DNA of 40,112 nucleotides from an uncultured Collinsella sp. GTDB lineage: Bacteria > Actinomycetota > Coriobacteriia > Coriobacteriales > Coriobacteriaceae. A program made the translations under genes and the position numbers. Shown in pieces: positions 27,871-37,511 of the stretch; within the stretch, counting starts at the first letter, position 1, and the number at the start of each line of letters is the position of its first letter. The notes beneath the pieces are model-generated. The model was given only the letters and a program-made list of their open reading frames with translations, had not been told where the DNA came from and ran no database searches. The stretch spans positions 1-40,112 of the forward strand of contig CASFIQ010000078.1 of assembly GCA_949294785.1 (NCBI GenBank), in the 5' to 3' direction.

Positions 27871-30648
27871 CTACGAGAAGTCGGCGAGCTGCGATGTGAG
27901 CGCTGCGAGCTCGGCCTCGAGCTCGGATGCGCGCTCGCGCTTCTTCGCCACGACCTCGGGTGACGCCTTGGCGACGAACCCCTCGTTCGCGAGCGTCTTG
28001 CGTGCGCTCGAAAGCTCCTTCTCGGCCTTGGCCATCGCCTTCTCGATACGAGCCTTCTCGGCTGCGAAGTCCACGAGACCGCCCACGACGACGAAGCAAT
28101 CGAAATCCGGGCCCGCCAGTGCGATGGACCCATCGGGCTTGCCCATGCCCTCGCGCTCGCTGTCGCGCGCGACGGTGAGGTAGCCCAGGTTGGCAAGGCT
28201 GCGGATGAGCTGGCCCATGACGTTCAGGCCGTTCTCGCCCGAGAGGGCGACATACGTGGCCTCGTCATGCGTGCGGACCTCGACGTCGAGGGCCTCCTTC
28301 GGTGAGATGCGGTAGCGGGCGCGCGTGGAGCGCACATCCGTGACCACGGCGCGCGCGAGCTCGAAAGCGCGCTCGGCGGGCTCGTCGATCCAGTGCGCGA
28401 ACGCGTCGGGCTCCGGCCACGCGGCGACCATGAGCGCATCGGAGCGATGGCTCTTCCCCGTCTCATCGATATCGACCGCGCACACCGGCATCTGCTCCCA
28501 GATGGCCTCGGTCACGAACGGCATGAACGGGTGCATGAGACGCAGGCTCGTATCAAGGACGAAGATGAGGTTGCGCTGCGCCTGCAGGCGTGAGGCATCG
28601 TCCTTCAGGCGGGCCTTGGTGACCTCGACGTACCAGTCGCAGACCTCGTTCCAGAAGAACGCCTGCACGCCGCGGACAGTCTCGCCGAAGTTGTAGGTCT
28701 CGATACCCTCGGTGACCGCCTTGACCTGCTTGGCAAGACGGCTGAACATCCAGGCGTCCGCCGCGGTCTCGGCCATCGGCTCGCCGGGCTCGTAACCATC
28801 CATGTTCATTAGGAGGAAGCGGCTCGCGTTCCAGATCTTGGTGACGAACGCCTTCGCCTGCTCGGTACGGGGGCTGCCCAGGAACTCATGGGTCTTCTTA
28901 TCGATATCCGCATCGAACTTCACGTCCTGGTTGTTGGTAAAGAGCGACAGCAGGTTGAAGCGCATGGCATCGGCACCGTACTTGTCGATGAGGTCCATGG
29001 GGTCGACGCCGTTGCCCTTGCTCTTGGACATGCGGCTGCCGTCCTTGGCAAGGATCGTGGGGTAGATGACCACGTCGCGGAAGGGCTCCTCGTGCAGGAA
29101 GTACTCCGAGCTCATGATCATGCGCGCCACCCATAGCGCGATGATGTCGCGCGCGGTGACGAGCGCCGTCGTGGGATGGTGCCCCTCGAGCTCGCCCGGG
29201 CGCTGCGGCCAGCCCTGCGTGGCGAAGGTCCACAGCTGCGAGCTGAACCAGGTGTCGAGCACGTTCTCGTCCTGATGGACATGATGGCCGCCGCACTTGG
29301 GGCACACGTCCGCGTCCTCCATGAGGGCGTCCTCCCAGCCGCAGTCCTCGCAGTAGAAGACCGGGATGCGATGACCCCACCACAGCTGGCGCGAGATGCA
29401 CCAATCCTTCAGGTTCTCCATCCAGGTGAGGTAGCTTTGCTTCCAGCGCTCGGCGTTGAAGCGCACGCGCCCGCTCTCGACCGCTTCGATCGCCGGGCCC
29501 TTGAGTTTGTCGACGGCGACGAACCACTGCTCGGAGAGCCAGGGCTCGAGCGTGGTGTCGCAACGGTAGCAGTGCATGACGGAGTGCTCGTGCTCCTCGA
29601 TGTGGTCGAGCAGGCCGTGCTCCTCGAACCACGCGATGACGGCCTCACGGCACTCGTCGCGCGTCATGCCGGAGAACTCGCCGTAGCCGTCGACGACGAC
29701 GGCATGCTCGTCGAAGATGTTGATCTTCTCGAAGCCGTGGGCCTCGCCCATCGCGTAGTCGTTGGGGTCGTGCGCGGGCGTGACCTTGACGAAGCCCGAG
29801 CCGAAACCGGCATCGACATGCCAGTCCTCGAAGATAGGGATCTCGCGGTTCACGATGGGGAGCATCACGGTCTTGCCCACGAAGGCCGCCTTCTCCGGGT
29901 CCTTCGGCGAGACGGCCACGCCGGTGTCACCGAGCATGGTCTCGGGACGTGTGGTGGCGACCACGATGTAGTCCCGGCCGTTCACGGGCTCGGTCAAGGG
30001 GTAGCGCAGATGCCAGAGGTGGCCCTCCTCCTGCTGGTACTCGGCCTCATCGTCGGAGATCGCCGTCGTGCACGAGGGACACCAGTTGACGATCCGCTTG
30101 CCGCGGTAGATGAGCCCGTCGTGGTACCAGTCGCAGAAGACGCGACGCACGGCCTCGGCGTACTCGGGATCCATGGTGAAGCGCTCGCCCTCGAAGTCGA
30201 CCGAGCAGCCCATGCGGCGGATCTGGTTCTGGATGATGCCGCCGTACTCGCGCGTCCAGTCCCAGCAGGCGTCGATGAAGGCCTCGCGCCCCATCTCGAG
30301 GCGGTTTCTGCCCTCGCCCTTCAGCTTCTTGTCCACCTTGGTCTGAGTGGCGATGCCGGCGTGGTCGGTGCCCAGGATCCAGCGCGTGGACTTGCCGCGC
30401 ATGCGCGCCTGGCGCACGATGGCGTCCTGGATGGAGTCGTCGAGGGCGTGGCCCATGTGCAGCATGCCGGTGACGTTCGGCGGCGGGATGACGACGGTGC
30501 AATCGCCCGCGCCGGGATGGCGCTCGTCGGAGCGCTGGTAGTACCCGCCGGAGAGCCACTTGTCGAGTATGCGGGGCTCCGATGCCTGCGGGTCGTAGGT
30601 CTTGGGCATAGCATCGAGCGTCTCGTCCGTGATCGGCGTATCGTCCAT
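27871..30648 (-). CDS. valS: Valyl-tRNA synthetase
   Basis: The 925-residue class I synthetase charges tRNA-Val. It has PPPNVTGMLHMGHALDD (HIGH as HMGH), editing-domain TTRPETMLGDTG, two zinc-knuckle pairs (CPSC, CEDCG...CPKCGG), the KMSKS loop as RMSKSKGNG and the C-terminal coiled-coil arm (KARIEKAMAKAEKELSSARK), all as usual for bacterial ValRS. ATG 30648 is preferred (AAAGG ten bases upstream) over earlier in-frame ATGs that overlap the ribosome site or promoter. Its leader is short, so no attenuator is present. It is divergent from an rpiR gene. Confidence 0.98.
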   Translation of the reverse strand: MDDTPITDETLDAMPKTYDPQASEPRILDKWLSGGYYQRSDERHPGAGDCTVVIPPPNVTGMLHMGHALDDSIQDAIVRQARMRGKSTRWILGTDHAGIATQTKVDKKLKGEGRNRLEMGREAFIDACWDWTREYGGIIQNQIRRMGCSVDFEGERFTMDPEYAEAVRRVFCDWYHDGLIYRGKRIVNWCPSCTTAISDDEAEYQQEEGHLWHLRYPLTEPVNGRDYIVVATTRPETMLGDTGVAVSPKDPEKAAFVGKTVMLPIVNREIPIFEDWHVDAGFGSGFVKVTPAHDPNDYAMGEAHGFEKINIFDEHAVVVDGYGEFSGMTRDECREAVIAWFEEHGLLDHIEEHEHSVMHCYRCDTTLEPWLSEQWFVAVDKLKGPAIEAVESGRVRFNAERWKQSYLTWMENLKDWCISRQLWWGHRIPVFYCEDCGWEDALMEDADVCPKCGGHHVHQDENVLDTWFSSQLWTFATQGWPQRPGELEGHHPTTALVTARDIIALWVARMIMSSEYFLHEEPFRDVVIYPTILAKDGSRMSKSKGNGVDPMDLIDKYGADAMRFNLLSLFTNNQDVKFDADIDKKTHEFLGSPRTEQAKAFVTKIWNASRFLLMNMDGYEPGEPMAETAADAWMFSRLAKQVKAVTEGIETYNFGETVRGVQAFFWNEVCDWYVEVTKARLKDDASRLQAQRNLIFVLDTSLRLMHPFMPFVTEAIWEQMPVCAVDIDETGKSHRSDALMVAAWPEPDAFAHWIDEPAERAFELARAVVTDVRSTRARYRISPKEALDVEVRTHDEATYVALSGENGLNVMGQLIRSLANLGYLTVARDSEREGMGKPDGSIALAGPDFDCFVVVGGLVDFAAEKARIEKAMAKAEKELSSARKTLANEGFVAKASPEVVAKKRERASELEAELAALTSQLADFS

Positions 30649-30680
30649 GTTGTACAATCCTTTCATACGGATAGTCGTAA

Positions 30681-30689
30681 AGAATAGCA
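30681..30689 (-). promoter_or_regulatory. Extended -10 promoter for valS
   Basis: Minus strand TGCTATTCT in TGTGCTATTCTTT, about 33 bases before the valS ATG; identical to the thrS promoter core. Confidence 0.5.
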
Positions 30690-30829
30690 CAGCTCAGGAC
30701 GCCCGTAGGCTGCGTAACAAGATATCAATAGCGCAACGGGCGGACGCCTGTGGAAACGCGCGCCGTGAGCGATATCCGTGCGATGACCGATGTCCCTTGT
30801 CGAAGCCCGGCAGCGATGAGGAGTACCCC

Positions 30830-31693
30830 ATGATCTTGGATCGGCTCGATCGACTTGACGGCCTCGCACCCGCCGAGGCGCAGATCGCCTCATTCGTCGC
30901 CATGCACCCGCGCGAGGTCGTCGACCTCACGATCGGGGAGCTCGCCGCGCGCACCGCCACCTCGAACGCCACGGTCATCCGATTCTGCCGCAGGCTCGGA
31001 CTCGCGGGCTTCCGCGCCTTCCGCATTCAACTCGCCGCCGAGATCGAGCGGTCCCACGGCGCCGCCCCGATCGATGCCGACTACCCGTTCGCGCCCGCCG
31101 AACCCGCTTCCACCGTGATCGACCGTATCGCCGCACTCACCCATGAAGCGGTTGACTCATGCCGTACTGCCCTCGAGCCCGCCCAGATCATGCGTATCGC
31201 GCAGCTCATCAGGCGCTCCGCGACCGTGCAGCTCTATGCCATCGGTGACTCGCAGATCACGGTCGAGGGGTTCGCGAACCTGCTGCTCAAACTGGGCATC
31301 AACTGCGTCATCGCGGGGAGGCAGGGTGAATACCGCGCGAGTGCCTTCTCCGCGCGCCGCGGGGACATCGCCATCATCGCGAGCTATGCCGGACGGTTCA
31401 TCGAGCTGCCGTCTATGGCGGGCGTGCTGCCGGCGCTGCACGAACGCGGCTGCGCCACCGTGCTGCTCACCGCCGGCGACATCTCCTCCCCCTGGATCGA
31501 CCACGTCATCCGCTTCCCGCACCGCGAGAGCGCGCGCGGCAAGATGGCGACCTTCTACTCGCAGACCTGCCTGCGCTTCATCTTGAACTGCCTGTATGCA
31601 GAGGTGTTCTCGCTCGATTACGCGGGAAGCGACGCGCATAAGAGCTCGTTCGACGCCGCCGATGCCCCACGTTCCGGCATGGTCGAACTTTAA
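30830..31693 (+). CDS. RpiR-family transcriptional regulator
   Basis: The 287-residue protein has an N-terminal HTH_6 domain (TIGELAARTATSNATVIRFCRRLGLAGF) and a SIS domain (VQLYAIGDSQITVEGFANLLLKLG, then IAIIASYAGRFIELPSM). It is shorter at the C-terminus than typical members but complete. ATG 30830 has GAGGAG six bases upstream. It is the first gene of a plus-strand cluster with the Gfo/Idh and HbpS-like genes and probably controls it in response to a phosphorylated sugar. A 15-bp palindrome overlaps its stop. Confidence 0.92.
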   Translation: MILDRLDRLDGLAPAEAQIASFVAMHPREVVDLTIGELAARTATSNATVIRFCRRLGLAGFRAFRIQLAAEIERSHGAAPIDADYPFAPAEPASTVIDRIAALTHEAVDSCRTALEPAQIMRIAQLIRRSATVQLYAIGDSQITVEGFANLLLKLGINCVIAGRQGEYRASAFSARRGDIAIIASYAGRFIELPSMAGVLPALHERGCATVLLTAGDISSPWIDHVIRFPHRESARGKMATFYSQTCLRFILNCLYAEVFSLDYAGSDAHKSSFDAADAPRSGMVEL

Positions 31694-31698
31694 GTTCG
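31684..31698. promoter_or_regulatory. Palindrome CGAACTTTAAGTTCG at the rpiR 3' end
   Basis: Perfect 7-bp arms around one T, followed by a further CGAAC (31700-31704). It lies 140 bp before the Gfo/Idh gene and may be an operator or weak terminator. Confidence 0.35.
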
Positions 31699-31838
31699 TC
31701 GAACATGCCCTTTCCGGCGAAGCTTCCCGAACCTTCGTTCCCGACCACAGCCTCCGGTCATGCGCAAGACCCGTCCCGCGTCACAATGGCCTTGCCAGAA
31801 CGTGCGTGAGCGCATACGCCAGGAGAAAGGACCGGGGC

Positions 31839-32828
31839 ATGAAGATCGGAATCGTGGGAACGGGCATGATCGCGCAGATCGTGGGTCCGTATCTCGCCGA
31901 ATGGGGGTGGTCGGTTGGCGCCGTCGCCGGGACGCGCGACACCATGGATCAGGTGCGCGAGCTCGCCAAGCGGGCCGGTGCCCCTGAGGACGGCTGCTAT
32001 GCGACCTTCGATGAACTCTTGGCAAACTCGGACGTGGACACCGTCTACCTCGCCGTGCCCAACTTCCTGCACTTTCCCTTCGCAAAACAGGCGCTCGAGG
32101 CGGGGCGGCACGTGATCGTGGAGAAGCCGATGTGCTCGAACGTGCGCGAGGCAGAGGAGCTCGCACGGCTCGCCCGCGGGCGCGACCTCATGATCCTTGA
32201 GGCGATCTCGACCCTCTACCTGCCCAACTACGCCCGCATCCGCGAGCTTTTGCCCCGCATCGGCACCATCAAGATCGCGAGCATGAACTTCAGCCAGTAC
32301 TCGAGCCGCTACGACCGGTTCCGCGCGGGAGAGGTGCTGCCCGCCTTCGACCCGGCGAAATCCGGCGGCGCCCTCATGGACCTGGGACTCTATAACCTCC
32401 ACTACCTGATCGGCCTTTTCGGCGCGCCCGAACGCGTGAGCTACCTTGCGAACGTCGAGCGCGGTATCGACACCTCGGGCGTCACCACGCTCGACTACGG
32501 AGCCTTTAAGGCGGTGAGCGTCGCCGCGAAGGACTGCGCCGCCCCGAGCATCAACGTGATCCAGGGCACCGAGGGCTATATCATGCAGACCACGCGCGCA
32601 AACCGGTGCGGAAAGGTGACGCTGCATCTGAATGACGGCACCGAGGAGCGCTACGACGACGCGCCCGAGCTGCAATGGGAAAGCGAGTTCCGCGCCTTCG
32701 CGCGCATGCTCCATGAGGGCGATTTCGACTCATGCCATCGCATGCTCGACCATAGCGTAGAGGTTGCCCGCGTCATGACCGAGGCGCGCCGCGCCGCGGG
32801 TGTGGTCTTCCCCGCCGACGAGCGATAA
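31839..32828 (+). CDS. Gfo/Idh/MocA-family oxidoreductase
   Basis: The 329-residue NAD(P)-dependent dehydrogenase has a Rossmann start KIGIVGTGMIAQIVG, the EKP motif (VEKPMCSN) with its Lys, and a C-terminal alpha/beta domain with GGALMDLGLYNLHYL. The family oxidises or epimerises sugars, inositols and amino sugars; the substrate cannot be read from sequence. ATG 31839 has AAAGG eight bases upstream. It lies 145 bp after rpiR and 10 bp before the HbpS-like gene. The RpiR partner suggests a phosphosugar-related pathway. Confidence 0.92.
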   Translation: MKIGIVGTGMIAQIVGPYLAEWGWSVGAVAGTRDTMDQVRELAKRAGAPEDGCYATFDELLANSDVDTVYLAVPNFLHFPFAKQALEAGRHVIVEKPMCSNVREAEELARLARGRDLMILEAISTLYLPNYARIRELLPRIGTIKIASMNFSQYSSRYDRFRAGEVLPAFDPAKSGGALMDLGLYNLHYLIGLFGAPERVSYLANVERGIDTSGVTTLDYGAFKAVSVAAKDCAAPSINVIQGTEGYIMQTTRANRCGKVTLHLNDGTEERYDDAPELQWESEFRAFARMLHEGDFDSCHRMLDHSVEVARVMTEARRAAGVVFPADER

Positions 32829-32838
32829 GGGGGAAACG

Positions 32839-33480
32839 ATGACCGACACGGGAAACACCCCGAGCGCGCCCGCATGCGCACAGTCGGCGGCACATGAGGG
32901 GGTTCAGGCGCTTAACGAGGGCGCCCGCAAGGTGCTGATCGCCCAGGAGACCGCCCTCGCCTACCCTGGGGGCTTCGGATCGCAGGAGGCCTTCGACCTG
33001 GGCCGGGCAGTCCGCGAAATCTCACGTGACTACGACCGCGGAATCGCATGCGAGATCGTACGCGAGTCCGACGGGCTCGTCCTGTTCGCATGGGCGCAAG
33101 ACGCCAAGGCGCCGCGCAACTACCGCTTCTGCGCCGGAAAACGCGCCGCCGCCCTCCAATGCGGCCATGCGAGCCTCATGTGCTATGTGGAGCACGAGCT
33201 CGATCGCAGCTGGGACGAGCTCTTCCAAGCGGTCGAGCGCCGCAAGCGGAGCATGGCCGATGCGGATGAATCCAATCAAACGGAGTCGGAGGAGCTTATC
33301 TGCCCCGTGGGAGGCGCCTTCCCCATCCGCGCCGGCGACGACGGGGCCTGGGTGGCAACGCTTGCGGTGAGCGGTCTGCACGAAGGCCTCGACCATGAGC
33401 TCTGCGTCCGCGCGCTGTCCGCCGCACTGGGCAAGTGCTACGGCGAGGAGGTCCCAGCATATCGCTACCCGGCGATCTAG
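32839..33480 (+). CDS. HbpS/GlcG-like (UPF0303) protein
   Basis: The 213-residue soluble protein matches the UPF0303 branch of the haem-binding HbpS/GlcG fold: EAFDLGRAVREISRDYDRGIACEIV, then LVLFAWAQDAKAPRNYRFCAGKR, and a C-terminal GGAFPIRAGDDGAWVATLAVSGL with an Ala/Leu helix. The role of this family is not settled. An acidic insertion (about 145-155) is seen. ATG 32839 follows AAGGGGG. It is co-transcribed with the Gfo/Idh gene; its last 45 bases overlap the start of an out-of-frame VOC remnant. Confidence 0.8.
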   Translation: MTDTGNTPSAPACAQSAAHEGVQALNEGARKVLIAQETALAYPGGFGSQEAFDLGRAVREISRDYDRGIACEIVRESDGLVLFAWAQDAKAPRNYRFCAGKRAAALQCGHASLMCYVEHELDRSWDELFQAVERRKRSMADADESNQTESEELICPVGGAFPIRAGDDGAWVATLAVSGLHEGLDHELCVRALSAALGKCYGEEVPAYRYPAI

Positions 33481-33656
33481 GCGACATCCACGCAGCCCGC
33501 GCCGAGCTCGAAGGGCGCGACCTCGAATTCGACGTCCCGATCTCCAAGAGTCCCAGCGAAACCTACCAGATGCGGGCGCACGACCCTGACGGCAACAGGT
33601 TCGAGATCATGCGGTTCACGGATAGGAGCTTCCAGGTGGTCGGCAGCATCATGTGA
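33465..33656 (+). pseudogene. Truncated VOC/glyoxalase-family C-terminal remnant
   Basis: In the +1 frame from the end of the HbpS-like gene the DNA encodes LPGDLGDIHAARAELEGRDLEF and ends HDPDGNRFEIMRFTDRSFQVVGSIM (split here for length), which is the second half of a VOC (glyoxalase/bleomycin-resistance) domain with its DPDGNxxEI metal-site Glu. The first half is missing and there is no good start codon; GAGGAGG near 33446 could drive a stub. It is best read as a relic left by a deletion that joined it to the HbpS-like gene. The frame is broken only at the 5' end. Confidence 0.6.
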
Positions 33657-33699
33657 CGGGCCTGAAAGCCATCCTTCGCGCTAAGGCTCAGCACATGGA

Positions 33700-33779
33700 G
33701 GAGGCCCCGCTATCACCTTTGAGGCGAATCGCGCAGCGAGCCGCAGGCGCTGAGCCTCAGAGGTGATAACGGGGCCTCC
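33700..33779. terminator. Bidirectional terminator between the plus cluster and clpX
   Basis: Two 26-base arms (33700-33725 and 33754-33779; GGAGGCCCCG and its complement) pair with two G-U-type mismatches around a 28-base loop. An alternative stem AGGCTCAGC (33684-33692) / GCTGAGCCT (33749-33757) overlaps it. It serves convergent genes. Confidence 0.65.
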
Positions 33780-33797
33780 CGCAATTCGGTGACGGTC

Positions 33798-35219
33798 CTA
33801 GGCGGCGCTCATGATCCGCCGGGGCTGCTCCTCCCCGCGAACGGATGCAGCGGTCACCACGACTTTCTCGACACCCGCCTCGGAAGGCAGGTCGAACATG
33901 GTCTGCTGCAGCAGCTGCTCGCAGATGGACCGCAGGCCGCGGGCACCGGTCTTGCGCGCGAGCGCCATGCGGGCGACCTCACGCAACGCCTCGGGTTCGA
34001 ACTCGAGGTCGACGCCCTCAAGCTGGAACATGCGCCGGTACTGCTTGACGATCGCGTTCTTGGGCTCGGTGAGGATGCGCACCAGGTCGTCCTCGTCGAG
34101 CGCGTGCGTCTCGGTGATGACCGGGGTGCGGCCGATGAACTCGGGGATCATGCCGAAGGCGTTCAGATCCTGCGGGAGCACCTGGGAGAGCAGCTCGTTC
34201 TCATCGGTAGAGGTGGGGCCGGCAAGCTCGGAGTTGAAGCCGACGCCCTTGTTGCCCACGCGGTCGGCGATGATCTTGTCGAGCCCCACGAAGGCCCCTC
34301 CGCAGATGAAGAGGATGTTCGTGGTGTCGATCTCGATGAGCTCCTGCTGGGGGTGCTTGCGCCCACCTTGGGGCGGCACGTTCGCGACGGTGCCCTCCAA
34401 GATCTTGAGCAGCGCCTGCTGCACGCCCTCGCCCGAGACGTCGCGCGTGATCGAGAGGTTCTCGGCCTTGCGGGCGATCTTGTCGATCTCATCGATGTAG
34501 ATGATGCCCACCTGGGCGCGCTCCACATCGCCGTCGGCGGCGGTGATGAGCTTCAGGAGGATGTTCTCCACGTCCTCGCCCACGTAACCGGCCTCGGTGA
34601 GGGCCGTCGCGTCGGCGATGGCGAACGGGACCTCGAGGATCCGCGCGAGCGTCTGCGCCAGAAGCGTCTTGCCCGTGCCCGTGGGGCCCAGAAGCAGGAT
34701 GTTCGACTTGGCGAGCTCGACATCCGAGAGGTCGTCGCCGTCGGCGGCGTGCTGACCCAACGGCGCGGCGGCGCGGCCCGAGGCCTCGTCGTGCGCGCCC
34801 TCGGCGGCGCCACCCTCGATCACGCGGCGGTAGTGGTTGTAGACCGCCACGGACATGGCGCGCTTGGCCTCCTCCTGTCCCATGACATAGAGCGAGAGCT
34901 CGTCGTAGATCTCGTGAGGCGTGGGCACGCGGCGGATGACCTGCTTCTCATGCGGGCGATCGGACTCGTCGCCCTCGGCGGGCTCCGCCTCGAACCCCAT
35001 GTCGGAGAGATTCGGATAGCCCGCGCTCGCCATGAAGTCCTGGGCGAGGGACTCCTCGAGGATCTCCGCGGCGGCGGCGACGCACTCGTCGCAGATGAAG
35101 ATGTTCGACGGGCCCTTCACGAGCTTACGGACCTGGCTTTGCTCCTTGCCGCAGAACGAGCAGCGGATGGGCTCGTTGCCGTACCAGGAGGGCGCCTGGG
35201 GATCATGCGGGTTCGCCAT
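33798..35219 (-). CDS. clpX: ATP-dependent Clp protease ATPase subunit ClpX
   Basis: The 473-residue AAA+ unfoldase feeds substrates to ClpP. It has the N-terminal zinc finger (CSFC...CDEC), Walker A GPTGTGKT, pore loop GYVG, Walker [10 protein letters not shown], the RKH loop and a GVGF ClpP-docking loop (usual IGF). A longer Ala/Glu-rich insertion (about 138-170, after the YNHYRRV helix) precedes the Walker A strand. ATG 35219 overlaps the clpP stop (TAATG), so the two subunits are translationally coupled in the order clpP-clpX. Confidence 0.98.
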   Translation of the reverse strand: MANPHDPQAPSWYGNEPIRCSFCGKEQSQVRKLVKGPSNIFICDECVAAAAEILEESLAQDFMASAGYPNLSDMGFEAEPAEGDESDRPHEKQVIRRVPTPHEIYDELSLYVMGQEEAKRAMSVAVYNHYRRVIEGGAAEGAHDEASGRAAAPLGQHAADGDDLSDVELAKSNILLLGPTGTGKTLLAQTLARILEVPFAIADATALTEAGYVGEDVENILLKLITAADGDVERAQVGIIYIDEIDKIARKAENLSITRDVSGEGVQQALLKILEGTVANVPPQGGRKHPQQELIEIDTTNILFICGGAFVGLDKIIADRVGNKGVGFNSELAGPTSTDENELLSQVLPQDLNAFGMIPEFIGRTPVITETHALDEDDLVRILTEPKNAIVKQYRRMFQLEGVDLEFEPEALREVARMALARKTGARGLRSICEQLLQQTMFDLPSEAGVEKVVVTAASVRGEEQPRRIMSAA

Positions 35220-35842
35220 TAGGCATCGCCTTTCGCAGCATCGGTGCGGGACGAGATGATGCGGTCGATGAGACCGTACTCGAGCGCGGTGGAAGCGCTC
35301 ATGTAGTTGTCGCGCTCGGTGTCGCGCGCGACCTGCTCCACGGGCTGGCCGGTCGCCTCCGCGAGGATGCGGTTCAGGTTGTCGCGCGTCTCGCGGATCT
35401 CGGCCGCGACGATCTCGATCTCGGTCTGCTGACCCTGGGCGCCACCGCTCGGCTGGTGGATCATCACCTTGGAGTTGGGCAGGCAGAAGCGCTTGCCCTT
35501 GGCGCCACCGGCGAGCAGCACCGCCGCCATGGAAGCCGCCATGCCCACGCAGATGGTGGAGACGTCGGGCTTGATGAAGTTCATGGTGTCCAGGATCGCA
35601 AGGCCCGAGTACACCTCGCCGCCGGGCGAGTTGATGTAGAGCGAGATGTCCTTCTCGGCGTCCTGGCTCTCCAGATGCAGCAGCTGCGCGATCACCAGGT
35701 TCGCGGTGACGGAGTTGACCTCCTCGCCCAGAAACACGATGCGGTCGTTCAGAAGGCGCGAGTAGATATCGTAGCTGCGCTCGCCGCGCGGCGTCTGCTC
35801 GATCACATAGGGAACGAGCGCGCTGTCGATGCGAGAAAGCAT
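35219..35842 (-). CDS. clpP: ATP-dependent Clp protease proteolytic subunit ClpP
   Basis: The 207-residue serine protease has the nucleophile Ser in [14 protein letters not shown], the His in [11 protein letters not shown] and the Asp in [11 protein letters not shown], giving the catalytic triad. It degrades proteins presented by ClpX. A propeptide is not obvious; the sequence starts [20 protein letters not shown] 35842 has GGAGGAG four bases upstream. Only one clpP is in this window, although some actinobacteria have two. It follows tig by 165 bp, and a hairpin lies between them. Confidence 0.98.
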   Translation of the reverse strand: MLSRIDSALVPYVIEQTPRGERSYDIYSRLLNDRIVFLGEEVNSVTANLVIAQLLHLESQDAEKDISLYINSPGGEVYSGLAILDTMNFIKPDVSTICVGMAASMAAVLLAGGAKGKRFCLPNSKVMIHQPSGGAQGQQTEIEIVAAEIRETRDNLNRILAEATGQPVEQVARDTERDNYMSASTALEYGLIDRIISSRTDAAKGDA

Positions 35843-35871
35843 GGGCTCCTCCTTTGCTTGTCCTTCATGCA

Positions 35872-35908
35872 GGTACGGTGCGACCCTTGTGCGGGCGCGC
35901 ACCGTACC
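35872..35908. promoter_or_regulatory. Perfect 11-bp inverted repeat upstream of clpP
   Basis: GGTACGGTGCG (35872-35882) and CGCACCGTACC (35898-35908) flank 15 bases, about 30 bases before the clpP ATG. It may be a 5' UTR hairpin or an operator. It does not match ClgR, CtsR or CIRCE consensus as I know them. Confidence 0.45.
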
Positions 35909-36007
35909 CCAAAAATCCGAATGCCGGATACTCGTTATACCCCGATCGGACGGTCTCAGACGGCGGCCGCATGCGGCATCGCCGAAAAGACCAGCTCGAG
36001 CCGCAGG

Positions 36008-37297
36008 CTACTCGGCGTCCTTGGCGGTCTCGTCCACCTCGGTCACCTTGGCGTTCTCGACCAGGTGGTCGCACGCCTTGGAGCGGCGGATGGAGTCGCG
36101 GATGGCGGGCATGCGGCCCTCGGCGGCAAACTGGGTACGGCTGGCCTCGATGTCCTCGACGCCGGCGCGCTTGAACTCGGCCTCGATATCCTCGTCGGTG
36201 ACCTCGATCTTGAGCTCGCGGGCGAGCGCATCGAGGGCGAGCGACTGACGGGCGACGTCATCGGCCTGACGGTGCAGGTCGGCGATGAACTGCTCGCTGG
36301 AAAGGCCGTTGGCCTGCAGCCACTGGTCGAGGCTCATGCCGCGGGAAGCCAGGTTCGACAGGAAGTTCTGACCGAGCTCGGAGAACACGGACTGCTCGTA
36401 ATCGGCGTCCATCTCCTCGAGCTCGAGGCGCTCGGCGAGCTTCTCGACGGCACGGTTCTCTTTGAGCTGCGGAAGACGGGACTGCTTGTCCTGCTCGAGC
36501 TCGAGCTTCACGGCGTCGCGCATGGCGGCGATGTCGTCGAAGCCGAAGGACTCCTTCACGAACTCGTCGGTGAGCTCGGGGAGCTTGCGGGCGCGGATGC
36601 CGTTGACGGTGACCTCGCAGGAGGCCTCCTCGGCACCATCGACCTCGGGCGTCCAGGAGATCTCCTTGGTCTCGCCCACCTTCATGCCCATCAGACCCTC
36701 GTCGAAGGCGTTGGGCAGGCTGCCGGAGCCCATGGCGATCATGCGGGAGTCGCCGGCGAGCGCCTCGGCATTCTTGATGTTGACCACCTTGACGGTCACG
36801 AAGTCAGAATCCTCGACGCCGCGGTCCTCGACGTCCTCGAAGGTGGCGTGGTAGCCGCGCAGCATCTCGACCTGCGCGTCGATCTCGGACTCGGTGACCT
36901 CCGAGGGCGGCATCTCGATCTCGACCGGATCGTAGGAGGAAAGCGGGGCCTCCGGACGCAGCGGGAACACCACGGTGTAGGTGTAGTCCTCGTGATCCTT
37001 GACGAGGTCGATATCCTGGTAATCGCCCTCCTTGACCGGCACGATGTCGAGCTGGTCGAGCACGGCGGGCTCGTTCGAGCCGATGATCTCGTTCGTGGCC
37101 TGCGCGAGCGTGGCCTCGGCGCCGAGCATGTTGTCGATGACGGGGCGCGGGGCGTGACCGGCGCGGAAGCCGGGGAAGCGGTACTTCTTCGCGGCGTCTT
37201 TGTAGGCGCGCTTGATCGCAGCGTCCACGTCGGCGGCCGGGATGGTGACCGTAGCGGTGAGCTTGGAGTCCTTCACCTCAGATTGAGCGATGTTCAA
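36008..37297 (-). CDS. tig: Trigger factor (ribosome-associated chaperone)
   Basis: The 429-residue protein binds nascent chains at the ribosome exit. The N-terminal domain has PGFRAGHAP (ribosome-contact signature GFRxGxxP), the middle has the FKBP-like PPIase domain (SDFVTVKVVNIKN through MGMKVGETKEISW) and the C-terminal arms are helical and acidic at the end. The start is TTG (37297): AGGAGG lies four bases before it and no ATG is available near. It is preceded by tRNA-Leu and may share its promoter. Next genes in the same direction are clpP-clpX, a common arrangement. Confidence 0.96.
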   Translation of the reverse strand: MNIAQSEVKDSKLTATVTIPAADVDAAIKRAYKDAAKKYRFPGFRAGHAPRPVIDNMLGAEATLAQATNEIIGSNEPAVLDQLDIVPVKEGDYQDIDLVKDHEDYTYTVVFPLRPEAPLSSYDPVEIEMPPSEVTESEIDAQVEMLRGYHATFEDVEDRGVEDSDFVTVKVVNIKNAEALAGDSRMIAMGSGSLPNAFDEGLMGMKVGETKEISWTPEVDGAEEASCEVTVNGIRARKLPELTDEFVKESFGFDDIAAMRDAVKLELEQDKQSRLPQLKENRAVEKLAERLELEEMDADYEQSVFSELGQNFLSNLASRGMSLDQWLQANGLSSEQFIADLHRQADDVARQSLALDALARELKIEVTDEDIEAEFKRAGVEDIEASRTQFAAEGRMPAIRDSIRRSKACDHLVENAKVTEVDETAKDAE

Positions 37298-37408
37298 CGT
37301 TCCTCCTCTTGCAAGCCAGCTGGTCTTCGGGCGCTGGCAGCCCTGGATCCACCAAGAAGGGTCGCCGATGAGGCGACGCCCTCGGCGCGTCCCCCGCACG
37401 AGGGGAGC

Positions 37409-37492
<84 letters not shown>

Positions 37493-37511
37493 ATACGCGC
37501 ACAGCTTAGGG

